Source of the DNA: Candidatus Cloacimonadota bacterium
GTDB lineage: Bacteria; Cloacimonadota; Cloacimonadia; Cloacimonadales; WRIO01
Length of the DNA: 5,381 bases
Assembly (NCBI GenBank): GCA_009782695.1
Contig: WRIO01000100.1
Coordinates: 1 to 5,381, forward strand
Direction: 5' to 3'
The notes under the pieces are model-generated. The model did not search any database and was not told where the DNA came from. It was given only the letters and a program-made list of their open reading frames with translations. Numbering within the stretch: position 1 is the first letter of the stretch; the number at the start of each line of letters is the position of its first letter. Of the stretch, positions 1-5,381 are shown piece after piece. Position numbers and translations under genes: made by a program.

Positions 1-1189
1 TGTTATCATATTCTGCTATCAAATGAGCCCTACCGAGATAGCTGATATCAGGCATCGTCATCTTTTCATACATGATAGTTTTTTCTATTTGTGGAGTTAG
101 TTGCGCTATCGTTTGAGCAGAAAAGCGTCCATAATACATATCAGGGATATTTCCCGAACCTTGCAACACAGCATAAGTGTTGTCTGTGATCACTGTGTTT
201 GTATCTGCCAAGTTATTCGAGTAGCTCCATACGGGTATTTGAGCTGTGTCACCGACTAATAACAGATAAGATGGGGCTGGGTCATTTGGTGAGGCAGCAT
301 CCCAAATAGCCTGGATATACTCTTTTATACTAGTAGTCGACGTGCCTGTCACATCAGTGCCAACTATACTCACATCAAAACCTTGCTGACTTTTCCACTC
401 CACGAATGGTTGCATCTCTGCTATAAAAGGAGTGTGACAAATGATTAGATATTTGGTGGGGAAACGCTCTATCACGTCTCTATTACGCTGAGGTGTATAG
501 TTTAAAATCATAGCTTGGTATATCTTTTCAAAATCAGCTGACCAAGTCTTAGCTTGTAAATAATCAGTTGCTACAGTATTTGACCCTTCAAAAGTCAGTT
601 CTACTACTAAATTCTCATAAATCACTAAAGATTTTTCGACAGGATTGTATCGAACAGGAGTATAGACAACCTCGAAAAGTCTGTGTCCTCGTAGAAATCC
701 AACTTCTTGCACAGCAAAGGGGGAGAAATTTGTTTGATAATCTGCCGTCTGATAAACTGCTTCACTATATTGAAAGATAATTTGTGATAAATCTTGATTT
801 TTAGCATAAGAAGGTTGTGCAGGATAAACTGGTTGCGTAAAACCAAAGTCGGGTAGAGATATTTCTCTTGACTTTTCTGACCGATAATAGATATTGATAT
901 TTGCCTCGAGAGGAACAGAAATCAATCTTGATAAATAAGGCAATTCAGGCTCTCCTACGTCTTGCTTTTTACCAAAGCCAGATATGTTCATCTCTGTGAA
1001 AATTCTATTCTCGATCTCTAGCTCAGAAAAGATTATATTTGGCACCGCTAAGTCCAAAACTAAACCGTTATTAGTTACATTTAATACTGCTATATTTTCT
1101 GCTTGATCATCGAAATTTATAGTCGAAACCAAACCAAAACACAGACCAGTGATAAAAAGTAAAGTTAATAAAACAAATATTTTATGCAT
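1..1189 (-). CDS. Gingipain-like peptidase C25 precursor, partial (C-terminus beyond left edge)
   Basis: The frame is open from an ATG at 1189 to the left edge, giving 396 residues. An AGGAG ribosome binding site at 1200-1196 lies 6 bases before the ATG. Residues 1-22 form a signal peptide: His-Lys, then a hydrophobic run ending near LCFGLVS. Residues 25-235 resemble the C25 propeptide, including GEPELPYLSRLISVPL at 79-94. The catalytic domain starts near 246 (KYLIICHTPF) and continues with FVEWKSQQGFDV (262-273), LLLVGDTAQIP (309-319), TDNTYA (335-340) and MYYGRFSAQT (351-360). These match the order seen in gingipain R: a VGD strand, an S-D-x-x-Y segment and an IGRFS segment. Family members are exported cysteine proteases, often carried by the type IX secretion system. 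The catalytic His and Cys and any sorting domain would lie beyond the edge, so activity cannot be judged. The family call is confident; substrate specificity is unknown. The gene is divergent from the glycan genes. Confidence 0.86.
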   Translation of the reverse strand, partial: MHKIFVLLTLLFITGLCFGLVSTINFDDQAENIAVLNVTNNGLVLDLAVPNIIFSELEIENRIFTEMNISGFGKKQDVGEPELPYLSRLISVPLEANINIYYRSEKSREISLPDFGFTQPVYPAQPSYAKNQDLSQIIFQYSEAVYQTADYQTNFSPFAVQEVGFLRGHRLFEVVYTPVRYNPVEKSLVIYENLVVELTFEGSNTVATDYLQAKTWSADFEKIYQAMILNYTPQRNRDVIERFPTKYLIICHTPFIAEMQPFVEWKSQQGFDVSIVGTDVTGTSTTSIKEYIQAIWDAASPNDPAPSYLLLVGDTAQIPVWSYSNNLADTNTVITDNTYAVLQGSGNIPDMYYGRFSAQTIAQLTPQIEKTIMYEKMTMPDISYLGRAHLIAEYDN

Positions 1190-1213
1190 AAAATACTCCT
1201 TGATTTTTTTTAT

Positions 1214-1246
1214 AAACTATTTTTTGGGGGTGTGTATTTTTGTCAA
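1214..1246 (-). promoter_or_regulatory. Possible promoter of the C25 protease gene
   Basis: On the minus strand a perfect TTGACA lies at 1246-1241. No good TATAAT follows at 16-18 bases. The nearest candidate is TAGTTT at 1219-1214, after 21 bases. This resembles, only loosely, the TAnnTTTG -7 element used by Bacteroidota sigma factors. The spacer holds runs of C5 and A6. The site is correctly placed upstream of the protease start at 1189, leaving a leader of about 20 bases. The -35 match is clear; the -10 is weak. Confidence 0.35.
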
Positions 1247-1392
1247 GTGAAAAATATACAAAGATCCTTATAAATTCATTCTTTTCATTATTCACTTTTT
1301 AAAGTGGCTTACGCTTTAGATTTTGACCCAAAAAGCTTTTCATCGCAGGTATAAAAATAATTTATCTATATCTGTATCTTTGCGTTAGGGAA

Positions 1393-1563
1393 GTGAGGAG
1401 ACGCTCTCCCATTACTATAGATTTTTATTATAGTGCCTGTATTATCGCGGCACAAAAACTAGGGACAAAACGATGTTTGGTTGTACTATTTGTGCGTAAA
1501 CCATTAGATCAAAATAAAACCGAATTTTTATGGGGAATCAACACTAAAACCTATCATAAATAA
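1393..1563 (+). pseudogene. Possible small ORF or gene remnant, unrecognised
   Basis: The frame is open from the stop at 1324-1326 to the TAA at 1561-1563. It has no ATG; the only plausible start is GTG 1393, with a poorly spaced AGGGAA directly before it. The 56-residue product begins VRRRSPITIDFYYSACIIAA and contains KRCLVVLFVR and TEFLWGIN. It therefore reads like a basic start, a hydrophobic strand and a polar tail rather than random AT-rich translation. It uses CGC, CGA and CGT for arginine, whereas the large gene downstream mostly uses AGA. I do not recognise a family. It may be a decayed gene fragment, part of an interspersed repeat, or a chance open frame. Confidence 0.2.
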
Positions 1564-1583
1564 CTTTCCCTGAATTTTCATAA

Positions 1584-1613
1584 TTATCAATCTGTAACAG
1601 CATATATTATAAT
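1584..1613 (+). promoter_or_regulatory. Candidate sigma-70-type promoter reading into the palindromic element
   Basis: A perfect TATAAT at 1608-1613 is preceded, after 18 bases, by TTATCA at 1584-1589, which matches 4 of 6 positions of TTGACA. Transcription would start near 1620, right at the first base of the ACAAGCA stem. The RNA would then begin with the nested hairpin. The -10 lies inside the outer arm of the inverted repeat, whose core ATTATAAT is self-complementary, so the match could also be a by-product of the repeat. Confidence 0.4.
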
Positions 1614-1707
1614 GAAATAGAACAAGCACCAAGCATGGAGCATCGGACAAGGTCAGACCTACTCCGATGGATCTTGCTTGTCCTTTGCTGTAAAACATTA
1701 TAATATA
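1597..1707. repeat. Nested imperfect palindrome (structured RNA or miniature inverted-repeat element)
   Basis: Four sets of arms nest around one centre. The outer arms TATATTATAATG (1603-1614) and CATTATAATATA (1696-1707) are perfect 12-base inverted repeats. ACAAGCA (1622-1628) pairs with TGCTTGT (1675-1681). CATCGGA (1641-1647) pairs with TCCGATG (1663-1669). At the tip, AGGT (1650-1653) pairs with ACCT (1657-1660) around a CAG loop. ACAGCA (1597-1602) and TGCTGT (1686-1691) are a further complementary pair, but outside nesting order. The inner 60 bases are clearly richer in G and C than the flanks. No U-run follows, so it is not a standard terminator. No obvious target-site duplication flanks it beyond a possible TA. 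The arms are read directly from the sequence; function is unknown. Confidence 0.7.
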
Positions 1708-1827
1708 AGAAGATGAAAAAGATAAAAAAGGAAATTTTTCGAAAAGTTAGATGATTGCTGCTAAGGGCTTCATTTTCAGGAAATTAAAATGTAAAATGCA
1801 AAAAATAATACAACTAATCGATAAAAA

Positions 1828-1871
1828 TTGGCACATAGATTGCAAATAGAGAGATACACTGTGCAGCAGTG
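1828..1871 (+). promoter_or_regulatory. Weak candidate promoter and hairpin before the methyltransferase gene
   Basis: TTGGCA at 1828-1833 resembles a -35 box. TACACT at 1855-1860 resembles a -10 box, but the spacer is 21 bases, which is long. The TACACT overlaps a 5-base hairpin, CACTG-TGCAG-CAGTG at 1857-1871, about 50 bases before the chosen ATG. The pair could mark a promoter with an operator-like repeat, or be chance. If it is not used, transcription of the glycan operon would have to start further upstream, for instance at the promoter near 1608. Confidence 0.2.
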
Positions 1872-1912
1872 AGAAAAAATTTACTACCAAACAGGGAAAG
1901 ATACCCTGCGAG

Positions 1913-1919
1913 AGGAGGA
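1913..1919 (+). promoter_or_regulatory. Ribosome binding site that decides the start of the large gene
   Basis: AGGAGGA at 1913-1919 lies 3 bases before ATG 1923, and the GGAG core lies 5 bases before it. The frame is open further upstream to GTG 1869, but there the Shine-Dalgarno would be translated as Arg-Gly-Gly, and no ribosome binding site precedes the GTG. The ATG at 1923 is therefore preferred. Confidence 0.75.
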
Positions 1920-1922
1920 TTT

Positions 1923-4892
1923 ATGGAAAATAGAGGTTATGAAAATAGTATATCAGATACACCTGTGATATATACTGAACTAAATGCTTTGCAAAATAAC
2001 TTAGATAACGAAGAAAAACAAGAAAACATAGCGCTAATACAAAACTACTGTCCTATATGTAAAAATACTTCCATATTTGAACCTTTTGGAAATCCAACCA
2101 GAGAGCATAGCCAGTGTCCATATTGTAAGTCTAAAGAAAGACATAGAGCTTTGTGGCTATATTTTGAAAAAAAAACAGATTTATTCTCCAACCCAAACAA
2201 TGCTATCCTGCATTTTGCCGCTGAGAAATATTTTTCCGAACCTCTGCAAAAGCTAAATGGAAACAGATATATCACAGCGGACCTCTATAACCCAAAAGCA
2301 ATGATAAGAATGGATATCACAGATATAAAATTCAACGATGAGAGCTTTGATGTTTTTATGTGCAATCATGTGCTAGAGCATATTCCTGATGATATAAAGG
2401 CAATGAGTGAAATACACAGAATACTAAAAATCGGAGGCGTAGCTTATATTACCATACAATACTATGATATAGATAAAACTTACGAAGACTTTTCTATCAC
2501 TGATCCTGAGAGAAGAAAAAAAGCATTTGGTCAACACGACCATATACGAAAATATGGGAGAGATTTTGCGAATAGATTGGAAAGTGGGGGATTTGAAGTG
2601 GATGAAGTAAGTCCTGAAAGCTATGCTACAAATTATGAGATAACAAAGCAGGGGATAAAAGACGAATTTGCTAGCACATCTACAAAAAATCATGAATATC
2701 ATAGAAATGATAATTTTACAACAAATATTATCTTTACAGCAAAAAAAGTTTGCCAAGATAGAAATAAAGCTTCTATCGAAAAAAGTAATAAAAAAAGCTA
2801 TCAAATAACAGCTAACACAAATAACAACATAGAGTTTGGAGCAGGTTTTTCATCTGGGAAAACCTTTATCGAGAAAATCACTATCACAAATAATAATGAT
2901 TTTCCAGTAAATGATATCATACCCGAAATAAACAGAAAAACGCCTTTATTAAAGGGCTGGGACCTATACCCCGGAGAAATCTTGGAGATAGATTTTTTAT
3001 CTGGTATAATGGGTGTGGAAAATTACGCACAAATAATGAGTGTAACTCAAAAAATTAATCTGGCTACCAGAGAAAGCAAAACCCTAGAATCCTGCTATGC
3101 TATAAAAAAGATAATTAACAAGACCAAACCAGGTGTTATATTAGTTCCCTCTGATAATATTATTTACAAGCTGGAATATGATGATTCAAAAGTCAGCCTC
3201 CCTGAAGATATTTTCATAAGCTACCAAGATATCTACACTACTATCCCTAGCATCAAAAATCAAAGTAATATTTTAACTATCATGACGAAAAATGATAGTG
3301 ATTTAGACATTCAAATAAGTCTAAAGAATCAAAAGAATGATTTGCCTGAACACATAAAATCACAGGTGAATGATGACCATAAACAAGAAGCATTTTTGAC
3401 ATATTTCAATGAGAAAAGATGGTCGTCCTTGTATTCTCAGATAAAAGAAATCCTCACTATAAACCCCAAGTCAATTTTAGACATAGGAGTCGCATATAAA
3501 GTAGTGTCTGCCATCATCAACAATTTACCCGATATCACCTATAAAACATTGGATTACAGCGTGAGTTTTAACCCAGATTATGTGGCTTCTGTTACCAACA
3601 TGCCTATTTCCGATAATGAGTTCGATGTGGTTTGTGCTTTTCAAGTGCTTGAACATCTACCATTCGACGAGTTTCGGTATGCTCTCTCGGAAATGATGAG
3701 AGTAGCAAAGAAAAGGGTTCTAATTTCTCTCCCACATAGCTCAGGCACTCACACATTTAATGGAGAACACTACTGGGAAATCGGGAAGGTAGGATATGAA
3801 GAGAGTTGGGTTTTAGATTATATCAATAAAATAGCCAAATTAAATGGCTATACTCTCATCAGTGAGTATTTGCAAAAAGATAACACCTATCACCACTTTT
3901 TTATCTTTGAAAACAATAGTGATGGAGCATTGTGGGACTTAAAAGAGAAGCTGGATCAAGAGTCACGCGCTATTTACAAGAAATATTATCCTCAAAAATA
4001 CACATTCGCACAGCTGAAGGCAGCAAGAAACGAAAAGAAAATGCTCATTTTTTGGGCAGACGCCATACACAATTTCGGGGGACTCGCAGATAGATTGAGG
4101 GGGATAATCACTTGTTATCAATTTACAAAATCATTGGATGTAGATTTTAAGATAAGTTTTATACATCCAAACAATCTGATAAATTACTTACGACCAAATG
4201 AAGTTGACTGGGAGATAAATCCAGAATCTATAATCTTCGATAGCAAAATATCACTTTTTATGCCATTAAGTGGGCGAGACACTGCTGTTAGAAATCCCAT
4301 AATCGAACTGCAATATCTTTTTAAATATTATCAACAAATCGTGATGCCGACGAATAGACCACCTAACCAAGAATTGTTTTCAGAAGATTTTCATAAACTA
4401 TTCAAGCTCTCTCCTGTATTAAAGAGTGAGGTCGATAAAAACATTTCTTTGATAGGCGGGTTAGGCTATATTTCTGCCACATTTAGGTTTCAAAATCTGC
4501 TCGGTGACTTTTATGAAGGACCTACTCGTGTAACAATGCCCACCGAAGAAAGACCTGCTTTAATTCAAAAATGCCTAGAACAGTTAACTCTAATTTACAG
4601 AAAATGCTATCCAAATAAGAGTAATAAAATACTAGTCTGTTCAGATAGTTTGACCTTTTTAGAAATCGTGTCGAAACTAGATTATGTATATACAATTCCG
4701 GGTAACTTAGCTCATCTGAAATATAATGATGATTTTGATGGGTCTATTATGTTGAAATCATTTACAGATTTCTTTATGCTATCAAACTCTAACTGTTTGT
4801 ATGATGTAGTTATAGACAAGATGTATAAAGGTGGGTTCACCCAAAAAGCGTCATTGATAAATCAGAAGCCTTATCAGCTGATAAGATTATAA
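1923..4892 (+). CDS. Fused methyltransferase / beta-domain / methyltransferase / fucosyltransferase-like glycosyltransferase
   Basis: A 989-residue protein, presumably cytoplasmic, with no signal peptide or membrane segment. Residues 40-275 form a class I SAM methyltransferase (type 11) with a zinc-ribbon-like start: CPIC (43-46), CPYC (65-68), RHR (73-75), then MDITD (130-134), CNHVLEHIPDD (147-157) and GQHDHIRKYG (203-212). Residues 287-472 look like one or two beta-sandwich units (ITITNNNDFPVNDI) of unknown role. Residues 487-664 form a second SAM methyltransferase: ILDIGVAYK (518-526), FDVVCAFQVLEHLP (567-580). Residues 704-989 resemble GT-B fucosyltransferase-like proteins of bacterial glycan clusters: FGGLADRLRG (718-727), FRFQNLLGDF (854-863), ILVCSDS (903-909), YTIPG (923-927). 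It probably transfers a sugar and methylates glycan residues of a surface polysaccharide. Sugar donor, acceptor and methylated positions are unknown. The methyltransferase calls are firm; the glycosyltransferase call is moderate. The next gene starts 18 bases downstream, which indicates an operon. Confidence 0.85.
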   Translation: MENRGYENSISDTPVIYTELNALQNNLDNEEKQENIALIQNYCPICKNTSIFEPFGNPTREHSQCPYCKSKERHRALWLYFEKKTDLFSNPNNAILHFAAEKYFSEPLQKLNGNRYITADLYNPKAMIRMDITDIKFNDESFDVFMCNHVLEHIPDDIKAMSEIHRILKIGGVAYITIQYYDIDKTYEDFSITDPERRKKAFGQHDHIRKYGRDFANRLESGGFEVDEVSPESYATNYEITKQGIKDEFASTSTKNHEYHRNDNFTTNIIFTAKKVCQDRNKASIEKSNKKSYQITANTNNNIEFGAGFSSGKTFIEKITITNNNDFPVNDIIPEINRKTPLLKGWDLYPGEILEIDFLSGIMGVENYAQIMSVTQKINLATRESKTLESCYAIKKIINKTKPGVILVPSDNIIYKLEYDDSKVSLPEDIFISYQDIYTTIPSIKNQSNILTIMTKNDSDLDIQISLKNQKNDLPEHIKSQVNDDHKQEAFLTYFNEKRWSSLYSQIKEILTINPKSILDIGVAYKVVSAIINNLPDITYKTLDYSVSFNPDYVASVTNMPISDNEFDVVCAFQVLEHLPFDEFRYALSEMMRVAKKRVLISLPHSSGTHTFNGEHYWEIGKVGYEESWVLDYINKIAKLNGYTLISEYLQKDNTYHHFFIFENNSDGALWDLKEKLDQESRAIYKKYYPQKYTFAQLKAARNEKKMLIFWADAIHNFGGLADRLRGIITCYQFTKSLDVDFKISFIHPNNLINYLRPNEVDWEINPESIIFDSKISLFMPLSGRDTAVRNPIIELQYLFKYYQQIVMPTNRPPNQELFSEDFHKLFKLSPVLKSEVDKNISLIGGLGYISATFRFQNLLGDFYEGPTRVTMPTEERPALIQKCLEQLTLIYRKCYPNKSNKILVCSDSLTFLEIVSKLDYVYTIPGNLAHLKYNDDFDGSIMLKSFTDFFMLSNSNCLYDVVIDKMYKGGFTQKASLINQKPYQLIRL

Positions 4893-4910
4893 TAATAGGA
4901 GTAATAATAA

Positions 4911-5381
4911 ATGAAAAAAAACGATAAGATCACAGACCCAGAAAGCTTTGGAGAAAATCCCTTAGTTAAATTTCTGTATGAAAAAAACTGGAGTGAGAAA
5001 TTATCACTTTATGAAAGGTTTTTTAAATCTGTGGAATATATAAATCCCAAAGATACACCAGCTGTATCTATCATCATCATAGCTTGGAAGTCAAATCCTA
5101 TCCTATGGAATGAGCTGGTGATGCTCAATCAGCAGATAGATAGCTTATACGCTCATAGTGAATTGCAATGTGAAAACAGAAATGTGGAGATAGTATTCGT
5201 AAATAACGGCAGTGATGACCCTTATATGCATGAGATAAAAAGCTTGGTAAATGTATATGTGGAGCTAAACACGAACACAGGGGCTTATTTGGCAAGGAAT
5301 ATCGGGAGTGTATTTGCTCAGGCTCCTTTACTATTGTTTTGCGAAGACGACGGTATCCCTGATGAGAACTTTATAGCTTCA
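4911..5381 (+). CDS. Family 2 glycosyltransferase, partial (C-terminus beyond right edge)
   Basis: The frame is open from ATG 4911 to the right edge, giving 157 residues. AGGAG at 4897-4901 lies 9 bases upstream. After a charged 50-residue N-terminal extension comes a GT-A nucleotide-sugar-binding start: VSIIIIAWKSN (52-62), then EIVFVNNGSDD (93-103), NTGAYLARNIG (122-132) and LLLFCEDDGIP (140-150). The EDDG at 145-148 sits where GT2 enzymes carry the metal- and nucleotide-binding DxD motif. NTGAYLARNIG matches the conserved N-x-G-x-x-x-A-R-N segment of the fold. GT2 enzymes move a sugar from a nucleotide-activated donor to a growing glycan at the cytoplasmic face of the membrane. The donor cannot be told from this part. 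The 18-base gap from the upstream gene suggests co-transcription and a shared glycan pathway. The acceptor-binding half lies outside the window. Confidence 0.9.
   Translation, partial: MKKNDKITDPESFGENPLVKFLYEKNWSEKLSLYERFFKSVEYINPKDTPAVSIIIIAWKSNPILWNELVMLNQQIDSLYAHSELQCENRNVEIVFVNNGSDDPYMHEIKSLVNVYVELNTNTGAYLARNIGSVFAQAPLLLFCEDDGIPDENFIAS

Larger units (their letters stand above)
1190..1922. other. Long divergent intergenic region
   Basis: This 733-base spacer separates the two divergent transcription units and contains no convincing protein gene. It contains several inverted repeats: CACTTT-TT-AAAGTG at 1293-1306, the self-complementary AAAAGCTTTT at 1331-1340, GGAGA-CGC-TCTCC at 1397-1409, GTGCC/GGCAC at 1434-1454, the large nested palindrome at 1597-1707, and CACTG-TGCAG-CAGTG at 1857-1871. 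A frame without an ATG is open at 1327-1563. Its last 56 codons, from GTG 1393, look somewhat protein-like but are not recognised. The stretch 1708-1850 is A-rich and shows nothing distinct. At more than 700 bases it is long for a bacterial divergent promoter region, which leaves room for a small RNA gene or a decayed gene. Confidence 0.7.

Noticed and set aside
568..780. 70-codon plus-strand open frame
   Set aside because: It lies wholly antisense to the C25 protease, which has clear motifs, and has no recognisable product.
625..846. 73-codon minus-strand open frame
   Set aside because: It overlaps the protease in another frame; the protease frame carries the propeptide features.
1133..1189. 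Lipoprotein signal in the protease (Cys at residue 17)
   Set aside because: The residues before the Cys are Thr-Gly-Leu, which do not fit a lipobox that needs Gly, Ala or Ser at -1; an ordinary signal peptide fits better.
1220..1230. T6-G5 homopolymer in the protease promoter region as a phase-variation switch
   Set aside because: The runs are too short for slippage switching, and nothing else supports it.
1397..1409. GGAGA-CGC-TCTCC hairpin as a terminator
   Set aside because: The stem is only 5 bases, no T-run follows directly, and no gene ends nearby.
1603..1707. Rho-independent terminator
   Set aside because: No T-run follows the stem on either strand, and no upstream gene ends there because the flanking genes diverge.
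1869..1922. N-terminal extension of the large gene from GTG 1869
   Set aside because: The extra 18 residues run through the strong Shine-Dalgarno at 1913-1919, and no ribosome binding site precedes the GTG.
2045..2275. 76-codon minus-strand open frame
   Set aside because: It is antisense to the zinc-ribbon part of the first methyltransferase; its cysteines come from reading the opposite strand of A-rich coding DNA.
2424..2804. 126-codon minus-strand open frame, Phe/Ile/Cys-rich and membrane-like
   Set aside because: Antisense of an A-rich gene naturally yields Phe and Ile. No ribosome binding site or family was seen, and the plus frame has strong methyltransferase motifs.

Overview
The window is AT-rich bacterial DNA with three genes around a 733-base divergent spacer. 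A gingipain-like (C25) protease precursor lies on the minus strand and runs off the left edge. A very large multidomain methyltransferase/glycosyltransferase lies on the plus strand, followed 18 bases later by a family 2 glycosyltransferase that runs off the right edge. No rRNA, tRNA, CRISPR array, transposase gene or phage gene was seen. A C25 protease with a signal peptide and propeptide, AT-rich codon use and purine-rich ribosome binding sites suggest a member of the Fibrobacteres-Chlorobi-Bacteroidetes group or a nearby phylum such as Cloacimonadota. That assignment is an inference from gene content only.

Left arm (1-1189, minus strand): 396 residues of a secreted protease precursor. They cover a signal peptide, a propeptide-like region and the first part of the C25 catalytic domain. 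The catalytic His and Cys would lie beyond the left edge.

Spacer (1190-1922): it should hold promoters for both directions. Its outstanding feature is a nested inverted repeat at about 1597-1707, with perfect 12-base outer arms, two 7-base inner stems and an apical hairpin. A sigma-70-like -10 box (TATAAT) sits in each outer arm. It could be a small structured RNA gene, a long leader structure or a miniature inverted-repeat element. A possible 56-codon reading frame or gene remnant lies at 1393-1563.

Right arm (1923-5381, plus strand): the start of what looks like a surface-glycan biosynthesis operon. The 989-residue first protein joins a zinc-finger-like methyltransferase, a beta-rich linker, a second methyltransferase and a C-terminal GT-B-type, fucosyltransferase-like domain. 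The next gene is a GT2 glycosyltransferase. Together they probably transfer and methylate sugars of a cell-surface polysaccharide or glycoprotein glycan. The exact sugars cannot be read from the sequence. The most notable points are the four-part fusion and the palindromic element upstream of it.
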